Shown here in pieces: positions 27,690 to 35,386 of a stretch of DNA of 64,000 bases; the stretch's first letter is position 1, and the number at the start of each line of letters is the position of its first letter. Location of the stretch: NCBI RefSeq assembly GCF_003054325.1, contig NZ_QBKU01000002.1, positions 124,001 to 188,000 of the forward strand. The letters are read 5' to 3'. Origin of the DNA: Sulfitobacter mediterraneus (GTDB taxonomy: Bacteria > Pseudomonadota > Alphaproteobacteria > Rhodobacterales > Rhodobacteraceae). Under the pieces are notes generated by a model. That model searched no databases. It was not told the DNA's origin and was given only the letters and a program-made list of their open reading frames with translations. The translations under genes and the position numbers were made by a program.

Positions 27690-28289
27690 TTAGAACCGCA
27701 GCGAGCCGCGCAAGCTGAAGGTTGTAGCATCCACATCGTTGCCAGCCACACCGCCAACATCGCTGAACCGATGTTCGAGCAGTTCGGCCCCGACGGTAAA
27801 CCGCTCGGTCACTTTATGCGCCACACCGATCCCCGCAAACGGGCCGGTCTCATTGCCCACGGAGGTGTCCGCACGGGCCACACCGCCCGTTGCATAGATC
27901 AAGGTGTTGCCCAGATCATAGCCACCCTTCAACTTGAGACGTGCAACGGAATCCACCGATGCCGCGCCGCCGCCAAGGCTGACGTCTGTTTTGTCATAGT
28001 CCAGCTCACCGCCCAGAACAAAATCGCCGAAGTCATAGTCGTAACCTGCGTGGAAACCATAGGAATTGTCATTGCCGTCCAGCGCCCCGCTACCATCCAC
28101 ATCGGCATAGCCAAGCTGCAAACCGGTGTAGAACCCTGTCCAGTCACCGGAGGCAGCGATCACAGGGGCTGGCGCGGCCACTGGGGCTTCAACGGCTGGG
28201 TCTTGCAGGCTGCCTGCCTGAGCGATGCCGGTAAAGGCGGTGGCAGACAACAGCGCGGCGGCGGCGGTCAGTTTGGTAAAATAGGTCAT
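27690..28289 (-). CDS. Small outer-membrane beta-barrel protein
   Basis: 199-aa protein with a signal peptide (MTYFTKLTAAAALLSATAFTG, predicted cut after AQA at 25). A short Pro/Ala/Val linker precedes an eight-stranded porin-like barrel: GDWTGFYTGLQLGYADV, YGFHAGYDYDFGDFVLGGELDYD, RLKLKGGYDLGNTLIYATGG and a C-terminal FSLRGSLRF ending in Phe, the Bam recognition signal. It resembles Omp25/Omp31-type proteins of alphaproteobacteria. A cluster of regulatory-looking repeats lies upstream, shared with mttB. Confidence 0.88.
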   Translation of the reverse strand: MTYFTKLTAAAALLSATAFTGIAQAGSLQDPAVEAPVAAPAPVIAASGDWTGFYTGLQLGYADVDGSGALDGNDNSYGFHAGYDYDFGDFVLGGELDYDKTDVSLGGGAASVDSVARLKLKGGYDLGNTLIYATGGVARADTSVGNETGPFAGIGVAHKVTERFTVGAELLEHRFSDVGGVAGNDVDATTFSLRGSLRF

Positions 28290-28503
28290 ATCTCTGCTCC
28301 TTGTTAACAACAGCCCCGCCCATACGGCGGGATCATCTGTTAACGCGGCAAATAGGAACGGGTTGCCTCCTCCGCATCCCCCGCGCCATGCATGGGCGAA
28401 ATACTGCCCGATCCGCATCTGACATCGGCCAGCTTTGGCGCATGGGCGTGAAACCCGCACAATCGCGCCTGTCCGGCCCTTGAAACCCCAATGCCTTCGC
28501 CAA

Positions 28504-28538
28504 GTCGCAAACGGAACAGCCGGTCGCAAACGGGACAG
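28504..28538 (+). promoter_or_regulatory. Tandem direct repeat, candidate operator between outer-membrane gene and mttB
   Basis: GTCGCAAACGGAACAG (28504-28519) and GTCGCAAACGGGACAG (28523-28538) differ at one base and start 19 bases apart, near two helical turns. They sit in the 426-bp divergent spacer 28290-28715. Two same-face sites of this kind often bind a regulator cooperatively; which of the two genes is served is unclear. Confidence 0.45.
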
Positions 28539-28586
28539 AACCGCGATCCGGGATTTCCCAAACTTTTCAAAAGGACCAAAGCACAG

Positions 28587-28679
28587 ATGAAAAGAGACCT
28601 CTGCATTATTTCCCGTGTGATCCGCACCATCGGTGCGGAACGGGGGCGTGCGGCGCGGGGGGCACCGGCCAAGGGGTAA
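28587..28679 (+). CDS. Possible 30-aa leader peptide upstream of mttB
   Basis: ATG at 28587 opens a 30-codon frame, MKRDLCIISRVIRTIGAERG then RAARGAPAKG, with AAGGA ten bases upstream. It ends 36 bases before mttB. Within it is a hairpin CCGCACC-ATC-GGTGCGG (28622-28637), and its stop overlaps AAGGGG (28671-28676), which can pair with CCCCTT (28689-28694) ahead of a short T-run. The basic C-terminus and layout could be a leader peptide with attenuation, but it may also be a chance frame. Confidence 0.3.
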   Translation: MKRDLCIISRVIRTIGAERGRAARGAPAKG

Positions 28680-28715
28680 TCCGCCCTTCCCCTTCTTTTC
28701 ATAACGGATCTTGCC

Positions 28716-30257
28716 ATGTCAGATATCTCTCCCTCACGCAGCGGTGGCCGTGCCGCCCGCCGTGCTGCGCGCAATGCGCCCCTTGCCCAACACCTGCGCC
28801 CCATTCGTCCCGGCCTTGAGGGCGGCACCTATAAACCGCTCAGCGAGGCGGATATGCAGGCCATACACCGCGCCGCACTTGAAGCACTTGAAGAGATCGG
28901 GCTGGCCGATGCGCCGCCCAGCGGCGTGGCTTATCTGACGGGTGCGGGCGCGATTTTGGGCGATGATGGACGCATCCGCTTTCCCCGCGCCTTGGTCGAA
29001 GATACGCTGGCCAAAGCCAACCGCGAGATCACCCTATGCGCCCGCGATCCGGCCCATGATCTGGAACTGGGCGGCAACCGCGTGCATTTCGGCACGGCGG
29101 GGGCTGCGGTGCATATGGTCGATGCGCAGGGGCGCAATTACCGGGAATGCGGTGTGCAGGATCTGCATGATGCAGCGCGGATTTGTGACACTCTGGACAA
29201 CATCCATTTTGTGCAGCGCCCCATGGTTTGCCGCGATATTCCCGACAATCAGGAAATGGACCTCAACACCATTTTTGCCTGCTGCTCTGGCACGACCAAG
29301 CATATCGGCACCTCTTTCACCGAACCATCCTTTGTGCCTAAGGCTTTGGAAATGCTTCATATGATTGCAGGCGGCGAGGACAAATGGCGCGAACGCCCCT
29401 TCATGTCCAACAGCAATTGTTTTGTGGTCCCGCCGATGAAATTCGCCACTGAATCCTGCGAGGTGATGGAGGCGGTGATCGAGGGCGGGATGCCGGTGCT
29501 TCTGCTTTCGGCTGGCATGGCCGGGGCCACGGCCCCCTCCACCATCGCGGGCGCGATTGTGCAGGCGGTGGCAGAATGTCTGGCCGGTTTGGTCTATGTC
29601 AACGCGGTGAAACCGGGGCATCCGGCGATCTTTGGCACTTGGCCCTTTGGCCTTGATCTGCGGTCGGGCGCGATGACGGGCGGATCGGGTGAACAGGCGC
29701 TGCTGACCGCAGGTTGCGCGCAGATGCACAAATTCTACGGCGTGCCCGGCGGCGCGGCGGCGGGAATCGCAGACAGCAAACTGCCCGATATGCAAGCCGG
29801 ATGGGAACAGATGTGTTCCAACGTCATGGCCGGATTGTCCGGCTGCAATATGATCTACGAATCCGCCGGGATGCATGCCTCCCTGCTCGGGTTTTGTCAT
29901 GAATCCCTGATCCTTGGGGATGATCTGATCGGTCAGGCGCTGCGCTGTGTGCGCGGGATCGAGGTGAATGACGAAACGCTGGCGCTGGATCAGATGCGGC
30001 AAGTCTGCATGGGCGGGCCGGGTCATTACCTTGGCACCGAACAAACGCTGAGCCGGATGGAGCAGGACCATGTTTACCCCGCGCTTGGCGATCGGTCGTC
30101 GCCGAAAGAATGGGACGAATTGGGCAAACCGGACCTGATCGAGAAAGCCAAAGCCCGCAAAGAGCAGATTTTGGGGCAAAGATCCGCCGCCAGCTTTGAT
30201 CCGATGCTGGAGAAGGCCTTGCGAGAAGCGTTTCCGATCCATCTACCGGTGCAATAG
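28716..30257 (+). CDS. Trimethylamine methyltransferase family protein (MttB superfamily, non-pyrrolysine)
   Basis: 513-aa TIM-barrel methyltransferase. The family is recognised by GGTYKPLSEADMQAIHRAALE, HFGTAGAAVHMVD, SNSNCFVVPPMKFATES and GTWPFGLDLRSGAMTGGSGE. The reading frame has no internal amber codon, so it is the non-pyrrolysine branch, whose studied members demethylate quaternary amines such as glycine betaine or related betaines onto a corrinoid protein. No corrinoid protein gene (MttC-like) is adjacent, so the partner and substrate are unknown. It fits a marine organism using methylated amines. Confidence 0.85.
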   Translation: MSDISPSRSGGRAARRAARNAPLAQHLRPIRPGLEGGTYKPLSEADMQAIHRAALEALEEIGLADAPPSGVAYLTGAGAILGDDGRIRFPRALVEDTLAKANREITLCARDPAHDLELGGNRVHFGTAGAAVHMVDAQGRNYRECGVQDLHDAARICDTLDNIHFVQRPMVCRDIPDNQEMDLNTIFACCSGTTKHIGTSFTEPSFVPKALEMLHMIAGGEDKWRERPFMSNSNCFVVPPMKFATESCEVMEAVIEGGMPVLLLSAGMAGATAPSTIAGAIVQAVAECLAGLVYVNAVKPGHPAIFGTWPFGLDLRSGAMTGGSGEQALLTAGCAQMHKFYGVPGGAAAGIADSKLPDMQAGWEQMCSNVMAGLSGCNMIYESAGMHASLLGFCHESLILGDDLIGQALRCVRGIEVNDETLALDQMRQVCMGGPGHYLGTEQTLSRMEQDHVYPALGDRSSPKEWDELGKPDLIEKAKARKEQILGQRSAASFDPMLEKALREAFPIHLPVQ

Positions 30258-30282
30258 CGTCGCTTCTAAGCCACGGCAGTTC

Positions 30283-30316
30283 CTGCCCGGACACTAGGGC
30301 TTTGCCCGCCGGGCAG
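30283..30316. repeat. Nested stem-loop after mttB
   Basis: CTGCCCGG (30283-30290) pairs with CCGGGCAG (30309-30316), enclosing a smaller GGGC-TTT-GCCC stem. It begins the run of hairpins that fills the 391-bp spacer between mttB and the convergent nrdJ. There is no T-run. Confidence 0.7.
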
Positions 30317-30369
30317 CGCCCCAAAAGAAGAAAGGGAGAACCGGAGTTCTCCCTAAGTTTCGCCGTTCA
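30317..30369. repeat. 53-bp direct repeat with hairpin, copy 1
   Basis: Begins CGCCCCAAAAGAAG and ends TTTCGCCGTTCA. In its centre AGGGAGAAC (30333-30341) pairs with GTTCTCCCT (30346-30354) around CGGA, a nine-bp stem with four-base loop. Copy 2 at 30445-30498 differs by one inserted C and two substitutions. Confidence 0.85.
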
Positions 30370-30373
30370 CGGG

Positions 30374-30427
30374 GGCGTTCTTCAGAACGCACACTCCCCT
30401 GACAGAACCTTTGGCGCAGACAAAGGT
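30374..30427. repeat. Two further stem-loops between the direct repeats
   Basis: GCGTTC-TTCA-GAACGC (30374-30389) and ACCTTTG-GCGCAGA-CAAAGGT (30407-30427) are perfect hairpins lying between the two copies of the 53-bp repeat, so four to five stem-loops follow one another within about 220 bp. Confidence 0.7.
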
Positions 30428-30444
30428 GGAGTCAGCCCGCGTCA

Positions 30445-30498
30445 CGCCCCCAAAAGAAGAAAGGGAGAACCGAAGTTCTCCCTGAGTTTCGCCGTTCA
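30445..30498. repeat. 53-bp direct repeat with hairpin, copy 2
   Basis: Near-identical to 30317-30369, 128 bases downstream, same orientation. The nine-bp stem is kept, and the base change lies in the loop (CGAA for CGGA), so the structure is conserved. No coding frame is supported across the array. Confidence 0.85.
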
Positions 30499-30618
30499 AG
30501 CTCAATATGTTAACCGCTCGAGATTTATTTTTGCCTGCGGCCTGAACGTCGTCCGGGGCGAGCGCACCCGCCCCTTGTGAGGTGGGGGGACGTAACGTAC
30601 CGCCCCACCCATCGCAAA

Positions 30619-30642
30619 GGGGCACCGGATCACCGATGCCCC
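30619..30642 (-). terminator. Probable terminator of nrdJ
   Basis: On the reverse strand GGGGCATCGG pairs with CCGGTGCCCC around TGAT (one G-T wobble), seven bases past the nrdJ stop. The following CTTTGCG is only a weak T-run. Confidence 0.6.
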
Positions 30643-30648
30643 AATTCC

Positions 30649-33600
30649 TTAACTACAGCCGCTTGTGCCGCCGCAGGTGTTGCATTTCATGCAGGTGCCA
30701 TTGCGCACCAAGGTGTAGTTGCCGCATTCACCGCAGGCCTCACCCTCATAACCCTGCATCTTTGCCTTGGTCCGGGCATCCAGACTGGTGACAGAGCCGG
30801 ACGCCACAGCGGTGGTGGTCGACATCGCCACCGCGACACCGCCACCACTGGCGACCTCGGGTGCCAAAACTTCGATGGACGACGCAGCAACTTCCTGCCC
30901 GCCTTGCAGGACAACCAGTTCCTGCGGCAAACGGTTGCGCAGATACCCGGTTGAGCTGATCTGCTTGAGCACTTCCAAAGACCGCGTTGCGGCGGTTTCG
31001 GACAGTTCAGACACATTGGCCACGTTTTCTTCGGCCTCGCCCTTGCCCAGATCATCAAATGTCGCGCCTTCCGGCTTTACATGGGCCAGATCGGTGCGAT
31101 CCAGATAGCTCACCGCCAGTTCGCGGAAGATATAATCGAGGATCGAGGTCGCATTGCGGATGGTTTCGTTGCCCTGCACCATGCCCGCTGGCTCAAACTT
31201 GGTGAAGGTGAAGGCATCAACAAATTCCTCAAGCGGCACGCCGTATTGCAGGCCAACGGACACCGCGATGGCAAAGTTGTTCATCATCGCGCGGAAGCCA
31301 GCACCCTCTTTGTGCATATCGATGAAGATCTCGCCCAGTTTGCCGTCTTCGTACTCGCCAGTGCGCAGATAGACCTTATGCCCTCCAACAACCGCCTTTT
31401 GGGTATAGCCCTTGCGGCGTTCCGGCATTTTCTCGCGGTGGGATTTGATGATCTCTTTGACGATCACCTTTTCCACAACTTTTTCGGCCAGCACGGCGGC
31501 TTTTTCCTGAATGGAACCGCTTTCCAGCACCTCTGCCGCCTCGTCGTCATCCTCAACCAGCGCTGCCGCCAGAGGTTGCGACAGTTTGGAGCCGTCACGA
31601 TAGAGCGCGTTGGCCTTGATGCCCAAGGACCAGCTCAGCTCATAGGCTTTTTGGCAATCCTCGATGGTGGCATCGTTTGGCATGTTGATGGTCTTGGAGA
31701 TCGCACCGGAGATAAAGCTTTGTGCGGCTGCCATCATGTAGATGTGGCTGTTGACGCTCAGGTAACGTTTGCCCTTTTTGCCGCAAGGGTTGGCGCAATC
31801 GAAGATGCCGTAATGCTCTTCTTTCAGATGCGGCGCACCCTCAAGGGTCATGGTGCCGCAAACATGATCGTTGGCCGCGTCCACATCCTTGCGGGAGAAA
31901 CCCAGGGATTTCAGCAGGTCAAACGTCGGATCGTTCAGCTTTTCTGCGGGAATACCAAGGACTTGCGTGCAGAACTCTTCGCCCAAGGTCCACTGGTTGA
32001 ACACAAAGCGGATGTCAAAAGCCTGCGCCAATGCCGCGTCAACCTTGGCCAGTTCATTGGGGCCAAAGCCGTGACCGGCCAAGGACGTGTGGTTGATCCC
32101 CGGCGCATTGCCAATGGTGCCGTGGCCCACTGCGTACGATACAATCTCTTCGATCTGGGCAGAGCCATAACCCAGCTTTTCCAGGGCGCCCGGCACCGAT
32201 TGGTTGATGATCTTGAAATAACCGCCACCGGCCAGTTTCTTGAACTTTACCAGCGCAAAGTCAGGCTCGATGCCCGTGGTGTCGCAATCCATCACCAGAC
32301 CGATGGTGCCGGTTGGCGCGATCACAGAAACCTGCGCATTGCGGTAGCCATGGACCTCGCCCAGCTTGAGCGCCTCATCCCAGCAGGACATCGCCACATC
32401 AACCAGACCCGGCTGTGGGCAGTTGCCATGATCCAGCGCCACAGGCTTGACCGCCAGCTTTTCATAGCCGGTGTCATTACCGTATGCCGCGTTGCGGTGA
32501 TTGCGGATCACCCGCAGCATGTGTTTGTCGTTCTTAGCATAGCCCGGAAACGCGCCCAACTCGCCCGCCATTTCGGCAGAGGTGGCATAAGACACACCTG
32601 TCAGGATCGCGGTCAGCGCACCACAAAGGGCACGGCCCTCATCACTGTCATAGGAGTAACCCATGTTCATCAGCAAGCCGCCGATGTTGGCGTAACCCAG
32701 ACCCAAGGTGCGGAAGTCATAGGACCGCTGCGCAATCTCCTTGGACGGGAACTGCGCCATCATCACCGAGATTTCCAGTGTCACCGTCCACAGACGCGAG
32801 GCATGCATGTAGTCTTCGACCTGAAACTCGCCATCCTTGAGGAAGGTCAGCAGGTTCATCGAGGCAAGGTTACAGGCCGTGTCATCAAGGAACATGTATT
32901 CAGAACAAGGGTTTGAGCCGCGAATGGCGCCGTCTTCGGGGCATGTGTGCCATTCATTGACCGTGTCGTGGTACTGGATGCCTGGATCGGCGCAGGCCCA
33001 TGCCGCGTGGCCCACCTGTTCCCACAGATCGCGGGCGCGGATGGTTTTGGACACTTTGCCGTTCACCCGGTCGATCAGCTCCCAATCGGCATCTTTCTCA
33101 ACAGCGGTGAGGAAAGCGTTGGTGACACGGATCGAGTTGTTGGAGTTTTGGCCGGACACGGAGTTATAGGCTTCGGAATCCCAGTCGGTGTCATAGGTCG
33201 GGAATTCGATGCTGGTGTGGCCCTGCTTGGCATAATCCAGCACTCGCTTGACATAAGTCTCTGGGATCGCGACCTTTTTGGCATCGCGCACAGCTGTTTT
33301 GAGCTGATCGTTCTTGGCTGGATCATAGGCATCCGCCTCTGCCCCGTCCCATGCTTTGATCGCGTCAAAGATCTGGTTCAGCTTCTGCTCGTGCATTTTG
33401 GAGCCTGCGACGATGGACGCCACTTTCTGCTCTTCCAGCACCTTCCAGTTGATGAATTCTTCGATATCGGGGTGATCGGCATCGACAATCACCATCTTGG
33501 CCGCACGGCGGGTTGTCCCGCCCGATTTGATCGCGCCCGCAGCACGGTCACCGATTTTCAGGAAACCCATCAGGCCCGAGGATTTGCCGCCACCAGACAG

Positions 33601-34308
33601 GCTTTCTCCTGCGGCCCGCAAGGACGAGAAGTTGGTGCCAGTGCCGGAACCGTATTTGAACAGACGCGCCTCACGCACCCACAGATCCATGATGCCGCCA
33701 TCACCCACCAGATCATCGGCAACCGACTGGATAAAGCAGGCGTGCGGCTGGGGGTGCTCGTATGAGGATTTGGAGCGGGTCAGCTTGCCGGATTTGTGAT
33801 CGACATAATAGTGGCCCTGTGCCGGACCATCGATGCCGTAAGCCCAATGCAGGCCGGTGTTAAACCACTGAGGCGAGTTCGGCGCGGCGCGTTGACTGGC
33901 CAGCATGTGGCGCATTTCGTCATAATAGGCGCGGGCATCGTCTTCGGTGGTGAAATAGCCACCTTTCCAGCCCCAATAGGCCCAAGCGCCCGCCAGACGA
34001 TCGAACACCTGCTTGGACGAGGTCTCGCCGCCCATTTCGGCGCCATCCACAGCAACGGAGCGCCACAGGAACTCAGGCACGCCCTTTTCTTTGACCTTCT
34101 TGAGCTTGCTCGGCACACCCGCCTTGCGGAAATACTTCTGCGCGATCACATCGCTGGCAACCTGGCTCCAGCTTGACGGAACTTCGACATCGTCCAGTTT
34201 GAACACCACCGATCCATCGGGGTTTCGGATTTCCGATACCGTGGTGATAAAATCCAGGTCCGCATAGGCGTCCTGCCCGGCTTTGGTGAAATTCCGTTCA
34301 ATCTTCAT
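30649..34308 (-). CDS. nrdJ: Adenosylcobalamin-dependent (class II) ribonucleotide reductase
   Basis: 1219-aa enzyme that makes deoxyribonucleotides with B12 rather than oxygen. The N-terminal [14 protein letters not shown] and the barrel motifs [20 protein letters not shown] (about 464-484) with the active cysteine region are clear; [20 protein letters not shown] lies further on. The C-terminus has a regulatory-looking extension and a zinc ribbon [20 protein letters not shown] near 1193-1212, usual for the long NrdJ type. A long leader (about 200 bases) and candidate NrdR sites lie upstream. B12 supply ties it to cobK in the same window. Confidence 0.97.
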   Translation of the reverse strand: MKIERNFTKAGQDAYADLDFITTVSEIRNPDGSVVFKLDDVEVPSSWSQVASDVIAQKYFRKAGVPSKLKKVKEKGVPEFLWRSVAVDGAEMGGETSSKQVFDRLAGAWAYWGWKGGYFTTEDDARAYYDEMRHMLASQRAAPNSPQWFNTGLHWAYGIDGPAQGHYYVDHKSGKLTRSKSSYEHPQPHACFIQSVADDLVGDGGIMDLWVREARLFKYGSGTGTNFSSLRAAGESLSGGGKSSGLMGFLKIGDRAAGAIKSGGTTRRAAKMVIVDADHPDIEEFINWKVLEEQKVASIVAGSKMHEQKLNQIFDAIKAWDGAEADAYDPAKNDQLKTAVRDAKKVAIPETYVKRVLDYAKQGHTSIEFPTYDTDWDSEAYNSVSGQNSNNSIRVTNAFLTAVEKDADWELIDRVNGKVSKTIRARDLWEQVGHAAWACADPGIQYHDTVNEWHTCPEDGAIRGSNPCSEYMFLDDTACNLASMNLLTFLKDGEFQVEDYMHASRLWTVTLEISVMMAQFPSKEIAQRSYDFRTLGLGYANIGGLLMNMGYSYDSDEGRALCGALTAILTGVSYATSAEMAGELGAFPGYAKNDKHMLRVIRNHRNAAYGNDTGYEKLAVKPVALDHGNCPQPGLVDVAMSCWDEALKLGEVHGYRNAQVSVIAPTGTIGLVMDCDTTGIEPDFALVKFKKLAGGGYFKIINQSVPGALEKLGYGSAQIEEIVSYAVGHGTIGNAPGINHTSLAGHGFGPNELAKVDAALAQAFDIRFVFNQWTLGEEFCTQVLGIPAEKLNDPTFDLLKSLGFSRKDVDAANDHVCGTMTLEGAPHLKEEHYGIFDCANPCGKKGKRYLSVNSHIYMMAAAQSFISGAISKTINMPNDATIEDCQKAYELSWSLGIKANALYRDGSKLSQPLAAALVEDDDEAAEVLESGSIQEKAAVLAEKVVEKVIVKEIIKSHREKMPERRKGYTQKAVVGGHKVYLRTGEYEDGKLGEIFIDMHKEGAGFRAMMNNFAIAVSVGLQYGVPLEEFVDAFTFTKFEPAGMVQGNETIRNATSILDYIFRELAVSYLDRTDLAHVKPEGATFDDLGKGEAEENVANVSELSETAATRSLEVLKQISSTGYLRNRLPQELVVLQGGQEVAASSIEVLAPEVASGGGVAVAMSTTTAVASGSVTSLDARTKAKMQGYEGEACGECGNYTLVRNGTCMKCNTCGGTSGCS

Positions 34309-34412
34309 TGTCGCTGCCTCATATCCAGCTGTTCACATCAAGAGCCGCACCCGTCATTGCAGGTCGCCTCCACCCCTTTGTATCCGCCGGTTTGGCGCAG
34401 TCGTTTTTTGGC

Positions 34413-34434
34413 CCGGCCAATAATATTTGGCCGG
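34413..34434. other. Hairpin in the nrdJ leader
   Basis: CCGGCCAA (34413-34420) pairs with TTGGCCGG (34427-34434) around TAATAT. It lies about 105 bases before the nrdJ start, inside the probable untranslated leader. No T-run follows in the nrdJ direction, so it is more likely structural than a terminator. Confidence 0.5.
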
Positions 34435-34508
34435 CTGTAACGCAGCATCTGACTTTGGTATTTAGTCCTAAACCTGCCTGCACCTGCGATGCGCCCCTGT
34501 GGTTTCAT

Positions 34509-34555
34509 CCACTACATATTGTGGCATCATCGTCGGCCTCCACAAACTGGCGTAT
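34509..34555 (-). promoter_or_regulatory. Candidate NrdR box pair upstream of nrdJ
   Basis: Read towards nrdJ, CCACAATATGTAGTGG (34509-34524) closely fits the NrdR box ACAC-ATATAT-GTGT pattern. A weaker second site ATACGCCAGTTTGTGG (34540-34555) keeps one half. Their centres are 31 bases apart, the spacing typical of NrdR box pairs. NrdR is the ATP/dATP-sensing repressor of ribonucleotide reductase genes. Confidence 0.5.
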
Positions 34556-34759
34556 TCACCCCTAATGGGTCAACGGAAATATTGTAAAAATTTCCAAAAG
34601 AATTTGTTGACCAGAGATATTCCATCCGGACCAAACCGGCCAAAGTGATTCAATGCCAATCTATCCCCAGCCTCTTGCATCTGCACAGGTCCGCACAGCA
34701 TCCTAATTAACCGAAGTTTCCGGCAGGCTTAGCCAAAACTGCTCATCTGTTGGGTGAAG

Positions 34760-34768
34760 TTATCCACA
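34760..34768 (+). promoter_or_regulatory. DnaA box
   Basis: Perfect TTATCCACA about 450 bases upstream of nrdJ. Ribonucleotide reductase genes in other bacteria are known DnaA targets, so a cell-cycle link is plausible; single boxes also occur by chance. Confidence 0.35.
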
Positions 34769-35183
34769 AAAACTAGTTACAAAAATCGAAGGCCTGACCA
34801 TCGCTAACCCCGCGTTAACCTTTGCGCTTTTCTGCGCCGCGCAGTGCCCGTTTTCCCGCCGCGCCAAAAGAATCGGCACCGAATCTCTCTGAGAGCCAGT
34901 TCCGCCAATCACTTCATCTAGGATGGTTTTACGCCTCCTCCCACCATATATAGGGGGCGCGGTAAATGCGGCTCTTTGACCAAATGTTGCCTCCTCAAAG
35001 CAAGGCCTGCCGAATTTCCACTTGGCCCCACTTGCGGTCTGGGTCTAGGGTACGCCACTTTGTGCAGCAGCGGTTCAGGACAAATTGCACCTCCAAATCA
35101 AATAGATCTGCCCCTGACCCGGATCATCTAGCTGCAAAGCGCCAACCATGGCCTGCCCTACGACATTTGAGAAAGCCAATTAA

Positions 35184-35386
35184 ATGCCTGACGATTTTGC
35201 CGACACCATTCTGACCACCGGTGCAATCACCCCCGGCACAGCCGTCACTGGCGAGATCGAAGTCATTGGCGATGCAGATTGGTTTGAGGTCACGCTGATC
35301 GCCGGGCGCGTCTATGCGATTGAAATGCGCGGAGTGGATACCGCAGACGGCACTTTGGCCGATCCAGAATTCGCAGGTGTCTTTTG
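35184..35386 (+). pseudogene. 5' part of the RTX/DUF4214 protein, separated by a frameshift
   Basis: ATG at 35184 opens MPDDFADTILTTGAITPGTA and runs in frame for 67 sensible residues through GDADWFEVTLIAGRVYAIEM to LADPEFAGVF, the first half of a bacterial pre-peptidase (PPC-like) beta domain. After TTT at 35382 this frame turns into low-quality sequence and stops at 35507, while the continuation of the domain appears one base back in the next frame. Restoring one T in the TTTT run at 35382-35385 joins both into a single protein of 1188 aa. Confidence 0.8.

Larger units (their letters stand above)
34309..35183. other. 875-bp gene-free stretch between divergent nrdJ and the RTX gene
   Basis: No supported coding frame on either strand. 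It holds the nrdJ leader hairpin, the NrdR-like pair, a dyad GGAAAT-N9-ATTTCC (34575-34595), a perfect DnaA box TTATCCACA (34760-34768), and CTAA-N7-TTAA (34804-34818), one base from the CtrA consensus. The centre is AT-rich compared with its surroundings. The last 200 bases before 35184 show only a moderate ribosome site (GAGAAAG). Confidence 0.6.

Noticed and set aside
28716-30257. Pyrrolysine-containing methyltransferase
   Set aside because: The frame has no internal TAG; the protein is the non-pyrrolysine type.
31081-32916. 611-codon open frame antisense to nrdJ
   Set aside because: It lies wholly inside nrdJ on the other strand and has the skewed His/Val/Arg composition of a mirror frame in GC-rich coding DNA.
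34309-34508. Cobalamin riboswitch in the nrdJ leader
   Set aside because: One stretch resembles the B12-box core (AGGCGACCTGC), which tempted a call because nrdJ needs B12, but the other conserved parts such as GCCACTG are absent.
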